The notes: generated from the sequence alone by a model not told the origin. Positions 15,958-25,441 are shown, numbered from the stretch's first letter. The stretch: 34,331 nt of DNA from Planctomycetes bacterium UBA1146 (GCA_002311345.1 DCAA01000006.1:87681-122011); one strand, 5' to 3'. Program-made: numbers and translations.

Positions 15958-16904
15958 GCCTTGTGAGTACACCCATCATCCAGGTCAGGGATCTGACGAT
16001 GCGCTTCGCCAAGAAAGAAGCGGTCTCGGCGATTTCCTTCGATGTTCCTCGAGGGGTGATTCACGGTTTCATCGGTCCCAACGGTGCCGGCAAGACGACC
16101 ACCATCCGGATTCTCGCTTCCTTGCTGGTCCCCACCTCCGGGGGAGCATGGATCGACGGTGCGAATGTCGTGACGGAACCGGAGGAGGTGCGTCGTCGCC
16201 TCGGGTACATGCCCGATTACGTCGGGGTATACGAGGGTCTCTCGGTTCAGGAGTACCTGGATTTCTTCGCCTTGGCCCACAGATTGGCGCCGGCTCGCCG
16301 GCGTGCCTCCGTCGCCGACGTCATCGAGTTGACCGATCTCGGCAATCTGCTGGAGACAGAAGTTCATGTGCTCTCCAAGGGGATGAGGCAGCGTCTGTGT
16401 CTGGCTCAGACCCTGCTCCACGAACCGGATCTGCTCATCCTCGATGAACCTGCCAGCGGACTCGACCCACGGGCGAGGATCGAGTTTCGAGGATTGCTGA
16501 CCGAGTTGCGTCGTCTGGGAAAAACCGTGTTCCTGTCGAGCCACATCCTGTCGGAGCTCTCATCCATCTGCGATTCGGTGAGCATCATCGAGAAGGGGGT
16601 GCTGCTGGCCGATGGTTCCATCGAAGAGATTCAGATGCGATTGAGGGGAGCAACGGTGGCCTACGAGGTGACTCTGCTCGAGGAATCCACCGAGGTGGAG
16701 TCGATTCTTCGAGAGATCCCCCAGGTCGGCTCGGTTCTGCTGGAGGGGCGCAAGCTCCGCTTCGACTGGGATGGCGAAGATGCGTTGATCCATCAGGTGT
16801 GGGGAGCACTGGCGGCCAGGAAGATTGCTTTCACCGGAGTCCGTCGCGAGGAGGACGATCTCGAGAGTCTCTTCATGAGTCTCACCTCCGGGGAGGTTCA
16901 ATGA
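15954..16904 (+). CDS. ABC-2 type transporter ATP-binding protein
   Basis: This is the ATPase subunit of an exporter of the ABC-2/NatA type, 316 residues. Visible motifs are Walker A GPNGAGKTTT (about 43-52), the Q-loop region LGYMPDYVGVYEGL, the signature LSKGMRQRLCLAQTLL, Walker B LLILDEPASGLDP and the switch histidine in FLSSHILSEL. About 85 C-terminal residues follow the ATPase core, an extension seen in many ABC-2 ATPases. Single-base-scale overlaps with the membrane protein before it and the permease after it (ATGA at both junctions) indicate one complex. The substrate cannot be read from the sequence. Confidence 0.92.
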   Translation: MSLVSTPIIQVRDLTMRFAKKEAVSAISFDVPRGVIHGFIGPNGAGKTTTIRILASLLVPTSGGAWIDGANVVTEPEEVRRRLGYMPDYVGVYEGLSVQEYLDFFALAHRLAPARRRASVADVIELTDLGNLLETEVHVLSKGMRQRLCLAQTLLHEPDLLILDEPASGLDPRARIEFRGLLTELRRLGKTVFLSSHILSELSSICDSVSIIEKGVLLADGSIEEIQMRLRGATVAYEVTLLEESTEVESILREIPQVGSVLLEGRKLRFDWDGEDALIHQVWGALAARKIAFTGVRREEDDLESLFMSLTSGEVQ

Positions 16905-18463
16905 AGCAGATCAGCAAGTCCGCCGGTATGGGAACGGCAATCTTGCAGAAGGAACTGATCGTTCGGATGCGTCGATTTCGCTCCCTCATCGTCCAGTTGA
17001 TCTTTGCGGCGATTCTGGGGGGAGCGATGTGGATGTATTCGCTCTCAGCAACGATCGGCGGGGCAACCTCACCCGAGGATCATGCCCAGACCCTGGTCGC
17101 GATCTATTTCGCGGTGCAGCTGGCTGCTCTGTTCTTGATCATTCCTGCGCTGGGTGCTGTGAGCATCACGACCGAGAGACTGGGACGGACCTGGGATCTT
17201 CTGATCGGTACCGATCTTTCGCCCGGTGAAATCGTGCGGGGCAAGTTGCTGGGAATCCTCAGCGTCACCTTCTACTTCATGCTTCTTCCGGCGCCCTTGC
17301 TTGCCATGACGACCCTGTTCGGCGGGGTTTCCATCGGTTCGATCCTGTTCGAGTACTTCATTCACATGCTATTGGCACTGTTACTGGGAAGTTGCGCAAT
17401 CCTCTCCTCGGCGGCATCCAAGGGGACAGCTCGGGCGATCTTGCAGGTGTATCCGCTGGCGGCACTCGGGTTGATGTTCACGATGGGTTTCCTGAGCAGA
17501 TTTGTGTACTCCGAAGGCTTGCTCATCCTCGATTATCTGGTGATGGATCCGCCTCCATGGGAGTTCTGGCTGGTGGCGATTCCGCTGTATCTGTTCGCCT
17601 TGATCGGAACCCTGGTCGGGTCGACTTTTTTTCTTTCGGGAGTGGAATCGGCGCGAGAAATTCCTGTCCGGATTCTGTTCCTTGTGACCTTCTTGACCGC
17701 TATCTGCCTTTATCTTTACGCGGAGATTCCGAATGTCTCTGCAACCGGCTTCAATTCCCTGACTAGTAGTGGACACGGCCAGGGCTTGATCGTGGCACTG
17801 GCCTTCCTTCCGCTCGTATTGTTGCGTCTGGCCGGCTCAGAGCCCCGGGTGCCCTTGAGGGTCGCGCAGATTTACGGCGAGGGTAAGTTGGCGACCAGAA
17901 TCGGCTATTTCTTGCTGCCAGGTGGTTTGCGGAATCTGATCCTGTCGATCTTGTTGTACTCGATCCCGTTTGCCATGGTGTTGTTGCTCTACAGTATTGA
18001 ACTGGAAACCCTGAGCCAGGTTTCTGAGAACTTCGATCTCGAAAACTACCAGAGCCGACAGGAGACATTCGAAGTTTCGCTCTTCACGATGTACCTGTGG
18101 GGAATGTCAGTCCTCGCACTGGGTTGGTTCTTCGCACAGATTGGATTCGGTGGCATCGTCAGTAGCGTTCTGGCGCTCGGAATTCATGTGACATTTGCGA
18201 TGTTCGTAACCACCATGATGGCTTACACGTCCGGTCTTACCGGGTTTGTCTTTCTTTCGCCTCCATTGCTGGTAATCGGGTTGGATTTTTCACCGACATC
18301 GATGATGATGCTGACAGAGGCGAACCTGTTCAGTTCGATCAGTTTGCTTGTTTGTGTTCTCGTGGGTATTGCGCTCTCCAGGGCGAAAGGGATCCCCGTG
18401 CTCAGAGTTCGGCGACCTGGAATGGACGATCTCTACCTGGAACTTCCAGAAAAGGCCTCCTGA
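16901..18463 (+). CDS. ABC-2 type transporter permease
   Basis: A 520-residue, very hydrophobic membrane protein with about a dozen predicted helices, beginning with a basic cytoplasmic N-terminus and the elbow sequence AILQKELIVRMRR typical of ABC-2 permeases. ITTERLGRTWDLLIGTDLS follows the second helix and matches the family's conserved cytoplasmic segment. The length suggests two fused permease halves, so it may act without a second subunit. The start was chosen because the ATG overlaps the ATPase stop (ATGA); a longer reading inside the ATPase gene is not supported. Its stop shares one base with the next ATG (TGATG). Confidence 0.88.
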   Translation: MKQISKSAGMGTAILQKELIVRMRRFRSLIVQLIFAAILGGAMWMYSLSATIGGATSPEDHAQTLVAIYFAVQLAALFLIIPALGAVSITTERLGRTWDLLIGTDLSPGEIVRGKLLGILSVTFYFMLLPAPLLAMTTLFGGVSIGSILFEYFIHMLLALLLGSCAILSSAASKGTARAILQVYPLAALGLMFTMGFLSRFVYSEGLLILDYLVMDPPPWEFWLVAIPLYLFALIGTLVGSTFFLSGVESAREIPVRILFLVTFLTAICLYLYAEIPNVSATGFNSLTSSGHGQGLIVALAFLPLVLLRLAGSEPRVPLRVAQIYGEGKLATRIGYFLLPGGLRNLILSILLYSIPFAMVLLLYSIELETLSQVSENFDLENYQSRQETFEVSLFTMYLWGMSVLALGWFFAQIGFGGIVSSVLALGIHVTFAMFVTTMMAYTSGLTGFVFLSPPLLVIGLDFSPTSMMMLTEANLFSSISLLVCVLVGIALSRAKGIPVLRVRRPGMDDLYLELPEKAS

Positions 18464-19329
18464 TGCAGCGTTTTCTGATCCTGCTACTGCTTCTTCTCGT
18501 GCCGGCCATCGCCTGTGCTGACATCCTGTATCTCAAGGATGGTCGGAAACTCGAGGGGGAAATCCTCTCCCAGACAGCAACCGAGGTGAAAATCAAGGTC
18601 CAGTTCGGCCGGTCGCGGGCCGAGATGACCATTGCCCGCAAGGACATCGAGAAAATTGAACTGGGAGCCCTGCCGGATGAAGAGTTCAGGAAGCGACTCG
18701 AGACCCTCGATCCTGCAGATCTGGCCGCGCACCAGGCTCTCATCGAGTGGTGCAAACAGAAGAAATTACTCGATCAGGCCAAGTTGATTCAATTGCGTCT
18801 GCCGGCGGTCGAGATTGCTGCCAGGAAGAAATTGAACCCGGAGACCTGGTGTCGACCCTGTGAGGCTCTGGGCAAGACATCGTGCTCTGCTTGCGAGGGA
18901 AAAGGAGCGCTGGAGAAACCTTGCCAGCGTTGCGGTGGCGGTGGTGGCCTTTCTTGTCGCACCTGTGTTCTCAAGGAAGATGGACTGCTCGATTGCCGCC
19001 GTTGTGGCGGCGCCGGAACCTACGAGAGGTTCGATCCGAACAAGGGTCGCAAGGTAAAGACCCGCTGTGGCGATTGTAGCGGTAAGGGAAAGATCAAATG
19101 TCCGACCTGCAACGGTAAGCGCAAGGCTCCCTGCAAGGATTGCAAGGGCAAGGGGGGAGTTCCGATACCGTGTGAAGAATGCCTCGGTAAGAAGAATGTG
19201 ACGTGCAAACATTGTGAAGGATCAGGAATCTCGACGGATGCGGAGGGGAAGAAACCAAAAGTGCCGCCCGAGGGAGAGAAACCGAAGCCCCGCAAGAAGC
19301 CCGTGATCGAGGGAGATCCCTTCGGGTAA
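18463..19329 (+). CDS. Exported protein with ten CxxC motifs (DnaJ-zinc-finger-like)
   Basis: A 288-residue protein with a clear signal peptide (MQRFLILLLLLLVPAIACA). A small beta-rich domain comes first (DILYLKDGRKLEGEI to about residue 66), then a helical spacer, then a cysteine-rich region from about 128 to 262. That region has ten CxxC pairs: CRPC, CSAC, CQRC, CRTC, CRRC, CGDC, CPTC, CKDC, CEEC and CKHC. Several are in the CxxCxGxG form of the DnaJ zinc domain. The tail is rich in K, P and E. Five zinc sites could form if the pairs combine, but outside the cytoplasm some could instead be disulfides. It is coupled to the ABC permease by TGATG. Its function is unknown; a chaperone or assembly role is conceivable. 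Confidence 0.8.
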   Translation: MQRFLILLLLLLVPAIACADILYLKDGRKLEGEILSQTATEVKIKVQFGRSRAEMTIARKDIEKIELGALPDEEFRKRLETLDPADLAAHQALIEWCKQKKLLDQAKLIQLRLPAVEIAARKKLNPETWCRPCEALGKTSCSACEGKGALEKPCQRCGGGGGLSCRTCVLKEDGLLDCRRCGGAGTYERFDPNKGRKVKTRCGDCSGKGKIKCPTCNGKRKAPCKDCKGKGGVPIPCEECLGKKNVTCKHCEGSGISTDAEGKKPKVPPEGEKPKPRKKPVIEGDPFG

Positions 19330-19339
19330 TCTTTCTGCT

Positions 19340-19870
19340 TCAGTTTTGCAGATGGATGATGACCAGTACTGCTCCCGTGGCGACAGCCTCTCCCTCGACC
19401 ACTTCAATACTCTCGATCTTTCCGGCCACAGGGGCACAGATTTCGTTCTCCATCTTCATCGCCTCCAGGATCAGAAGCGGAGCCTCGGCCTCGATCTCGT
19501 CGCCTACAGCGACGACGATCTTCCGGACGATTCCAGGCATCACGCTTTGAACCTCGTGGTGGTCGTCAGCACCAGGGCCGGGTCCCACATCCCTGGTGAT
19601 GAGATCGATCGGGTCGAGAACGTCCAGTTCCAGTGGTGTGTGGTCGAGCAGGAAGCGAATCGGGCTTCCTGCCTGGTTTCCCGGTAGCAACGTGATGGTT
19701 CTGCTTTCTCCTCCGGTGATCAGGCGCAGTACAGTCCCTTCTTCGATGGTTTCCACCCGCGCCTCGATCTCTTCCGAATCAGAAATACGAAATTTCCATT
19801 CCCGACCGAGGGGATCGCAATAGGCATCGATTTCGCGCATCTGATCGTCCCATTCGATTCGATACTTCAT
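19340..19870 (-). CDS. Biotin carboxyl carrier protein of an acyl-CoA carboxylase
   Basis: It carries the biotin that shuttles CO2 from the biotin carboxylase to the carboxyltransferase. The 176-residue protein ends in a biotinyl domain with the attachment motif EAMKMEN (biotinyl Lys139) and the paired half SVMPGIVRKI. The N-terminal 100 residues resemble the linker domain found at the end of propionyl-CoA carboxylase alpha chains, here as a separate polypeptide. The start at 19870 (ATG) overlaps the biotin carboxylase stop as ATGA. It is the last gene of the propionate operon and converges with the CxxC-protein gene across only 10 bases, in which no strong terminator is seen. Confidence 0.92.
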   Translation of the reverse strand: MKYRIEWDDQMREIDAYCDPLGREWKFRISDSEEIEARVETIEEGTVLRLITGGESRTITLLPGNQAGSPIRFLLDHTPLELDVLDPIDLITRDVGPGPGADDHHEVQSVMPGIVRKIVVAVGDEIEAEAPLLILEAMKMENEICAPVAGKIESIEVVEGEAVATGAVLVIIHLQN

Positions 19871-21393
19871 GACAGGGAACCCCCGATGGCCTCGTTGCGG
19901 CCGGCGTCTCCCCAGGCCCCTCCACCTGGGGTTGTCGGTGAAGTCTGATTGCGCGTCACCGAGAGCGCATGGCGGGCGATCACGGCGGAGATCAGTTGTA
20001 AGGTATCCGGTTCCAGTTTCTCGTCTTTGCGTTTCTGCAGCCAGGTCTCCAGGGTTGTCGTATCGAACTGACCGGCGACGAACCAGTCTTGCTTGCAAAG
20101 TTCGATTCCGAGCGGAATCGTGGTATGGATTCCCCCGATGCGGAGTCTGGTGAGTAGTGCAGCCATTCGGTTCACTGCACGATCACGGTCCTCTCCCCAG
20201 ACGATCGCCTTGGCGAGTAATGGATCGTAGTAGGGAGTGATCTCGAGACCTTCACGGATGGAACCATCGATGCGACAGAAGGGAGCGTGGGGAATTCTCA
20301 GAGCACGGATCTGACCTGTAGAGGGGCAGAATTCATTGTAGGGATCCTCAGCGCAGATCCTGAACTCGATGGACCAGCCACGAATGGGCAAGTCTGGATC
20401 GTGTTCCAGTTTCTTGCCGGCAGCGATATCCAGTTGCATACCGACCAGATCGATTCCCGAGACCATCTCGGTCACCGGATGCTCGACCTGTAACCTGGTA
20501 TTCATCTCCAGGAAAAAGAACTCCCTGGTGGTCTGATCGTAGAGGAACTCCATCGTTCCAGCGCCCCTGTAATTGATCGAAGCAGCTCCTGCGATCGCCG
20601 CTTCTCTGAGTCGGGATCGAGTCTCGTCGTCGATCACTGGAGATGGACTCTCCTCGAGTACCTTTTGATGATGACGTTGGAGGGAACACTCCCGTTCGCC
20701 AAGAAACCAGACACAGCCGTGTCCATCGCCGACGATCTGAGCCTCGATGTGACGTGCAGAGCTGACGAATCGCTCGATGTAGACCCTCCCGTCGCCAAAT
20801 GCCGACAGTGCTTCGGAGCGAGTTCTTTCCCAGGCAGATTCGAGATCCTTTTTGTCGTCGACCCGTCGAATTCCCTTTCCTCCTCCACCGCCGGCGGCCT
20901 TGAGAAGCAGTGGATATCCGATCCTTTTGGCTTCCTTCTGTAGTGTCTTCTTGTCATCGATAGGGCCATCGGTTCCGGGAATCACAGGTACCGAAGCAGA
21001 TTCCATCAACTCCCGGGCACGGACCTTGTCTCCCATCGATTCGATCTGTAGGGGGGTCGGACCAATGAAAATCAATCCAGCTTTTTCCACCGCCCTGGCA
21101 AAGTCTGCGTTTTCGGAAAGAAAACCGTATCCGGGATGGATGGCATCGGCCTCGCTCTGGCGCGCGGCTTCGATGAGCCGGTCGATACGAAGGTAGGAAT
21201 CCGCTGGTGCGGCAGTACCGATGAGAAGCGCTTCATCGGCGGCGTAACGATGAGGTGCCGAGGCATCGGCTTCGGAGTAGACCGCGACCGATTCGATTCC
21301 TCGTTCCCGACAACCCTGGAAGATTCGGATGGCGATCTCTCCACGGTTGGCGACGAGTACGCGGGTAATATTTTTTGACGACTCCCCGCTCAT
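19867..21393 (-). CDS. Biotin carboxylase subunit of propionyl-CoA (acyl-CoA) carboxylase
   Basis: An ATP-dependent enzyme that carboxylates biotin. The 508-residue protein has the ATP-grasp fold with ITRVLVANRGEIAIRIF, HPGYGFLSENADFA, the glycine-rich KAAGGGGGKGIRRV, the EMNTRLQVEHPVTEM catalytic block and a C-terminal extension of about 60 residues. That extension is longer than AccC and matches the propionyl-CoA carboxylase alpha type. ATGA overlaps join it to the carboxyltransferase before it and the biotin carrier after it. The operon context points to propionyl-CoA rather than acetyl-CoA as substrate, but the sequence alone cannot exclude other acyl-CoAs. Confidence 0.93.
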   Translation of the reverse strand: MSGESSKNITRVLVANRGEIAIRIFQGCRERGIESVAVYSEADASAPHRYAADEALLIGTAAPADSYLRIDRLIEAARQSEADAIHPGYGFLSENADFARAVEKAGLIFIGPTPLQIESMGDKVRARELMESASVPVIPGTDGPIDDKKTLQKEAKRIGYPLLLKAAGGGGGKGIRRVDDKKDLESAWERTRSEALSAFGDGRVYIERFVSSARHIEAQIVGDGHGCVWFLGERECSLQRHHQKVLEESPSPVIDDETRSRLREAAIAGAASINYRGAGTMEFLYDQTTREFFFLEMNTRLQVEHPVTEMVSGIDLVGMQLDIAAGKKLEHDPDLPIRGWSIEFRICAEDPYNEFCPSTGQIRALRIPHAPFCRIDGSIREGLEITPYYDPLLAKAIVWGEDRDRAVNRMAALLTRLRIGGIHTTIPLGIELCKQDWFVAGQFDTTTLETWLQKRKDEKLEPDTLQLISAVIARHALSVTRNQTSPTTPGGGAWGDAGRNEAIGGSLS

Positions 21394-22937
21394 AGCGGTC
21401 CATTCCCGTGCTTCTTGGGAGGGTTGTGGTCCCTTTTCCCTGCCAGCAACCGTAATCCCTCGATGAGGCGTGGTCTGGTTTCCGGCTCCTCGATGACCGC
21501 GTCGATGTATCCCCTTTCCGCAGCGTTGAAAGGGTTCGCGAACAGGTTCTCGTATTCCTCGGCCTTCTCCTTGGCCATCTTCTCGGGAGATTTTGAAGCG
21601 GCGATTTCTTTTCTGAACAGAATCTCTACTGCTCCCGGGGCGCCCATCACGGCGATTTCGGCCGAGGGCCATGCCAGGTTCAGATCACCACGGATATGTT
21701 TGGAGGACATCACATCGTAGGCCCCTCCGTAGGCTTTTCTTGTGATCACCGTCAACTTGGGCACGGTCGCTTCACAGTAAGCGTAGAGAAGTTTGGCTCC
21801 GTTTGTGATGATTCCATTCCATTCCTGGTCGGTGCCTGGCAGGAATCCAGGAACATCGACAAAGGTCACGATGGGGATGTTGAAACAATCGAGAAAACGT
21901 ACAAATCGGGCTGCCTTGACGCTGGCATGAATGTCGAGACAACCGGCAAGTACCGCTGGTTGATTCGCGACGATTCCGACCGACTTCCCATCCATCCTTG
22001 CGAATGCAGTGATGATATTTTTCGCGAATTCTACCTGAACCTCCATCATCGAATCTTGATCGACGACCCGTTTGAGAATCTCGCACATGTCATATGGTTT
22101 CTCACGGCCCTCCGGAACGATGGTAGTGAGTTCAGGATCAGCTCGATCAACTGGATCATCACTGGAAATTTCAGGAGCCGATTCGAGATTGTTGGAGGGG
22201 AGATACGAGAGGAGTCGACGGATCTCTTCGAGACAATGGCGATCATCTCTGCAGCGAAAATGGCAGACACCACTGCGCGATGAGTGGGTCGATGCTCCGC
22301 CCAGTTGCTCCTGTGTCACCTCCTCGTGAGTGACCGTCTTCACGACACTGGGACCGGTCACGAACATGTAGGATGTGCCCTCGGCCATGAATATGAAATC
22401 GGTCAGGGCGGGGGAATAAACCGCTCCTCCTGCACAGGGCCCGAGGACGGCACTCAGTTGTGGGACCACTCCGGATGCGAGGGTGTTTCTCAGGAAGATA
22501 TCTGCGTAGCCGCCGAGACTTGCGACTCCCTCCTGGATACGAGCACCACCCGAATCATTGATCCCGATCACGGGTGTCCCCGCCTTGAGCGCCATATCCA
22601 TCACCTTGCAGATCTTGGCAGCGTTGGTGGCCGACAGACTGCCCCCTTCAACGGTGAAATCCTGGCTGTAGAGGAAAATCCTGCGGCCGTTCACTTCTCC
22701 CCAACCGGTGACGACACCATCTCCTGCGACACGTCTTTCTTCCATTCCGAAATCGGTACAGCGGTGGGTGACCAGAGCGTCGATTTCCTGGAAAGTGCCT
22801 TCATCGAGTAGCACCTCGATGCGCTCTCTGGCGGTCAGTTTTCCTGCATCATGTTGACGCTTGAGGCGTTCTTCACCGCCGCCGAGGCGGGCAGCCTCGA
22901 TTCGTTTGCGTGCCTCGGTACGATTCTTTTCCTTCAA
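21390..22937 (-). CDS. pccB: Propionyl-CoA carboxylase beta (carboxyltransferase) subunit
   Basis: It transfers CO2 from biotin to propionyl-CoA, forming (S)-methylmalonyl-CoA. The 515-residue protein has both crotonase-fold halves. The first shows KLTARERIEVLLDEGTF, GINDSGGARIQEGV and GPCAGGAVYSPALTDF; the second shows FVDVPGFLPGTDQE and RKAYGGAYDVMSSK. The preferred start is a TTG at 22937 overlapping the epimerase stop as TTGA, with a GAGGAG Shine-Dalgarno upstream; an ATG-initiated longer form would read through the epimerase gene. Substrate choice between propionyl- and acetyl-CoA is inferred from the adjacent methylmalonyl-CoA genes. Confidence 0.94.
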   Translation of the reverse strand: MKEKNRTEARKRIEAARLGGGEERLKRQHDAGKLTARERIEVLLDEGTFQEIDALVTHRCTDFGMEERRVAGDGVVTGWGEVNGRRIFLYSQDFTVEGGSLSATNAAKICKVMDMALKAGTPVIGINDSGGARIQEGVASLGGYADIFLRNTLASGVVPQLSAVLGPCAGGAVYSPALTDFIFMAEGTSYMFVTGPSVVKTVTHEEVTQEQLGGASTHSSRSGVCHFRCRDDRHCLEEIRRLLSYLPSNNLESAPEISSDDPVDRADPELTTIVPEGREKPYDMCEILKRVVDQDSMMEVQVEFAKNIITAFARMDGKSVGIVANQPAVLAGCLDIHASVKAARFVRFLDCFNIPIVTFVDVPGFLPGTDQEWNGIITNGAKLLYAYCEATVPKLTVITRKAYGGAYDVMSSKHIRGDLNLAWPSAEIAVMGAPGAVEILFRKEIAASKSPEKMAKEKAEEYENLFANPFNAAERGYIDAVIEEPETRPRLIEGLRLLAGKRDHNPPKKHGNGPL

Positions 22938-23395
22938 GAGTGGGGCTCCTCTTCCGAAGTTTGTCCCAATTCTTCGTCGGTATACTCGACGAGTTCGACC
23001 AGTATTCCGCCGCCAGAAGATGGATGGATGAAATTGATCCGGGTTCCATGACTGCCAGGACGTGGCTCCGGATAGATCAATCGGCACCCCGACTGCTCGA
23101 GGCTTGCCATGGTATCGATAAGGCTTTCGACCCGGTAGGCGATGTGGTGGAGTCCTTCACCGCGTTTCTCGATGAAATGTGCAATGGGAGAATCCTCGCT
23201 GCTGGGCTCGAGCAGTTCAGTCCTGGTTTCCCCGGTCTCCAGGAACAGGACCCTAACTTTCTGGGTCACGATCTCCTCGCGTTCACCCACCTCGATTCCC
23301 AGAGCGTCCTGATAGAACGCCAGTGCATCGGAGATCGATTTCACGGCGATGCCGATGTGGTCAAGGTGGGGATGAATCATGTCTTTCTCGCTCAT
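22934..23395 (-). CDS. mce: Methylmalonyl-CoA epimerase
   Basis: It converts (S)- to (R)-methylmalonyl-CoA, the form accepted by the mutase. The 153-residue vicinal-oxygen-chelate protein has HLDHIGIAVKSI at the first metal-ligand site, GEGLHHIAYRVESL at the second, and GGGILVELVEY with the final glutamate ligand. The length is normal. The ATG overlaps the stop of the mutase B12-domain gene by 4 bases, and its own stop overlaps the TTG start of pccB, giving a tightly coupled order. Confidence 0.94.
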   Translation of the reverse strand: MSEKDMIHPHLDHIGIAVKSISDALAFYQDALGIEVGEREEIVTQKVRVLFLETGETRTELLEPSSEDSPIAHFIEKRGEGLHHIAYRVESLIDTMASLEQSGCRLIYPEPRPGSHGTRINFIHPSSGGGILVELVEYTDEELGQTSEEEPHS

Positions 23396-23805
23396 GTGGA
23401 CGATTCTGGCCGAAGGGTAGATCGGAGATCATCGACGATCTTTTCCAGCGGCGTACCGGGTGGATAGATGCACTGGAAGCCGACTTCACGCAGACGATCG
23501 ACGTCTTGCTGGGGAATGATCCCACCACCAAACAGAAGTACATCGGCTGCTCCCTCCTCGGCGAGCAACCGAGAAACCTCACAGAAGTGAGTTTCATGGG
23601 CGCCCGACAGGCTGGAAAGCCCGATGGCTTCGACATCCTCCTCGATAGCCGCCTTGACGATCTGTGAGGCGGTGCACCTCAGGCCGGTGTAGATCACTTC
23701 CATTCCTGCATCGCGCAGAGCACGAAGAACCAGGCGGATTCCACGGTCGTGGCCATCGAGTCCTGGTTTGGCCAGCAGGATGCGAATGGGACCACTCCTA
23801 GCCAT
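23392..23805 (-). CDS. Methylmalonyl-CoA mutase, small (cobalamin-binding) subunit
   Basis: This is the separate B12-binding half of the mutase, 137 residues. It shows LLAKPGLDGHDRG, the DxHxxG signature whose histidine ligates cobalt, then GMEVIYTGL, GLSSLSGAHETHF and FGGGIIPQQD, all typical of the methylmalonyl-CoA mutase C-terminal domain. The start is the ATG at 23805, which overlaps the large-subunit stop by 8 bases (ATGGCTAG). Split mutases are known in archaea and several bacterial phyla; many others carry both domains in one chain. Confidence 0.94.
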   Translation of the reverse strand: MARSGPIRILLAKPGLDGHDRGIRLVLRALRDAGMEVIYTGLRCTASQIVKAAIEEDVEAIGLSSLSGAHETHFCEVSRLLAEEGAADVLLFGGGIIPQQDVDRLREVGFQCIYPPGTPLEKIVDDLRSTLRPESST

Positions 23806-25441
23806 GGTCTTGAACCTCCCCGAAGACGGCGGCAAGTGTTGCAGACACTTCACCGAGGGTGCATTTGGCTTCCAGCGCCTCGACCATCACCTCGATGAGA
23901 TTGTTCCCCTGGCGGGCGGTTTCCTCGACCCGGGTGAGTGCGGACTCGGCTGTCTGAGCATCGCGCTGGGATCGGTAGTGAGTGAGTTGATCGTGGCGGG
24001 TCTTCTCGATGGTCGCATCAACCTGGAAAGGAGCTTCAGGGATTTCTCCCTCCTGGTCGGTGCCCACGGCGCGGATCTCGCCGGAATCGCTGGCCAACTG
24101 GCTCTCGTAGGCGCTTTGCTCGATGGCGTTGCGAATGAAACCATCTTTGATCGAAGATAGCATCCCGCCTCGGTTGTCGATTTCTTCGATGATGGCAGAG
24201 GCTTCCGCTTCGATTCGATCGGTCAACTCCTCGATGAAGGGTGAACCCCCGAGCGGATCAGCGGTATCGGTGACGCCCGATTCTTCTGCGATGATTTGCT
24301 GGGTCCTGAGAGCCAGTCGAGCCGCTTCCTCGCTCGGCAGAGAAAGCGCCTCATCCCAGCTATTGGTATGCAGGGATTGAGTGCCGCCGAGGACTGCCGC
24401 CAGAGCCTGGATTGTGACGCGGACGATGTTGTTGGCGGGCTCCATCGCTTGCAGGGTCGATCCGCCCGTCTGGGTGTGAAATCTCAACTGACAGGCCCGA
24501 TCGTCATCGATACCGAAGCGGTTGCGGCAAATATCTGCCCACATCCGACGGGCGGCACGAAACTTGGCAATCTCCTCCATGAATTGATTGTGAGAATTGA
24601 AAAAGAAGGAGAGTCTCTGGCCGACAGCGACCAGATCGAGACCTCGATCACGACACGCCTCCATGTAGGTGATGCCATTGGCGAGTGTGAAGGCGACCTC
24701 CTGTATCGCAGTCGAACCGGCTTCCCTGATGTGATACCCGCTGATGCTGATGGGGTAAAAGGACGTTACTTCCTCGATGCAGTACTCGATGACATCGACC
24801 ACCAGTTTCAGCGACGCTTCGAGAGGATAGCGCTGGGTTCCCCGCGCGATGAATTCCTTGAGGATGTCATTTTGAACCGTTCCCCGTAGGCGAGCAGGAT
24901 CGATTTCTCTTCGTCTTGCCAGTGCCACTATCAGTGCCAGTAGCAAAGGAGCCGTGGAATTGATCGTCATCGAGATGCTGACGCTGTCGATAGGGATCTC
25001 GTCGAGTAGCTCATCGAAATCATCGACGGTGTTGATGGGGACTCCTACCCGTCCCACCTCACCGTGTGCTTGTCGATCATCGGAGTCAAAACCGATCTGG
25101 GTCGGAAGATCAAACGCGACCGAGATGCCGGTTTGCCCTTGTTGAAGCAGATATCGAAACCTCGCGTTGGTCTCGGCGGGGGATGAGTAGCCAGCGTACT
25201 GTCGCATCGTCCAGAGTTTTCCACGGTACATACTCGGGTGGATTCCTCTGGTGAAGGGGAACTCACCTGGGCCGGGATCGGCGGGATCGATGAAGTAGAG
25301 CGGATCGATCGGGATTCCGCTGGCACTCTGAAAGTCCTCAGCACGTTCTGGATGACCTGCAACGAAAGGTTTCCAGCATTCTTCCTGCCAGCGTGACGGG
25401 TCGGTCCCCTCGTGGCTCAAGATCTTGCCCTTCCTGATCAT
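23798..25441 (-). CDS. Methylmalonyl-CoA mutase, large (catalytic TIM-barrel) subunit
   Basis: It isomerises (R)-methylmalonyl-CoA to succinyl-CoA using adenosylcobalamin bound by the small subunit. The 547-residue protein shows the family's FPFTRGIHPSMYRGK-WTMRQYAG block (split here), AFDLPTQIGFDSD, SISMTINSTAPLLLAL, GTVQNDILKEFIARG, SISGYHIREAGST and RFHTQTGGSTLQAM. The ATG is preceded by GGGGAGGA. The biotin ligase gene lies 45 bases upstream on the same strand. The G-protein chaperone MeaB/ArgK, which often accompanies the mutase, is not in the window. Confidence 0.96.
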   Translation of the reverse strand: MIRKGKILSHEGTDPSRWQEECWKPFVAGHPERAEDFQSASGIPIDPLYFIDPADPGPGEFPFTRGIHPSMYRGKLWTMRQYAGYSSPAETNARFRYLLQQGQTGISVAFDLPTQIGFDSDDRQAHGEVGRVGVPINTVDDFDELLDEIPIDSVSISMTINSTAPLLLALIVALARRREIDPARLRGTVQNDILKEFIARGTQRYPLEASLKLVVDVIEYCIEEVTSFYPISISGYHIREAGSTAIQEVAFTLANGITYMEACRDRGLDLVAVGQRLSFFFNSHNQFMEEIAKFRAARRMWADICRNRFGIDDDRACQLRFHTQTGGSTLQAMEPANNIVRVTIQALAAVLGGTQSLHTNSWDEALSLPSEEAARLALRTQQIIAEESGVTDTADPLGGSPFIEELTDRIEAEASAIIEEIDNRGGMLSSIKDGFIRNAIEQSAYESQLASDSGEIRAVGTDQEGEIPEAPFQVDATIEKTRHDQLTHYRSQRDAQTAESALTRVEETARQGNNLIEVMVEALEAKCTLGEVSATLAAVFGEVQDHG

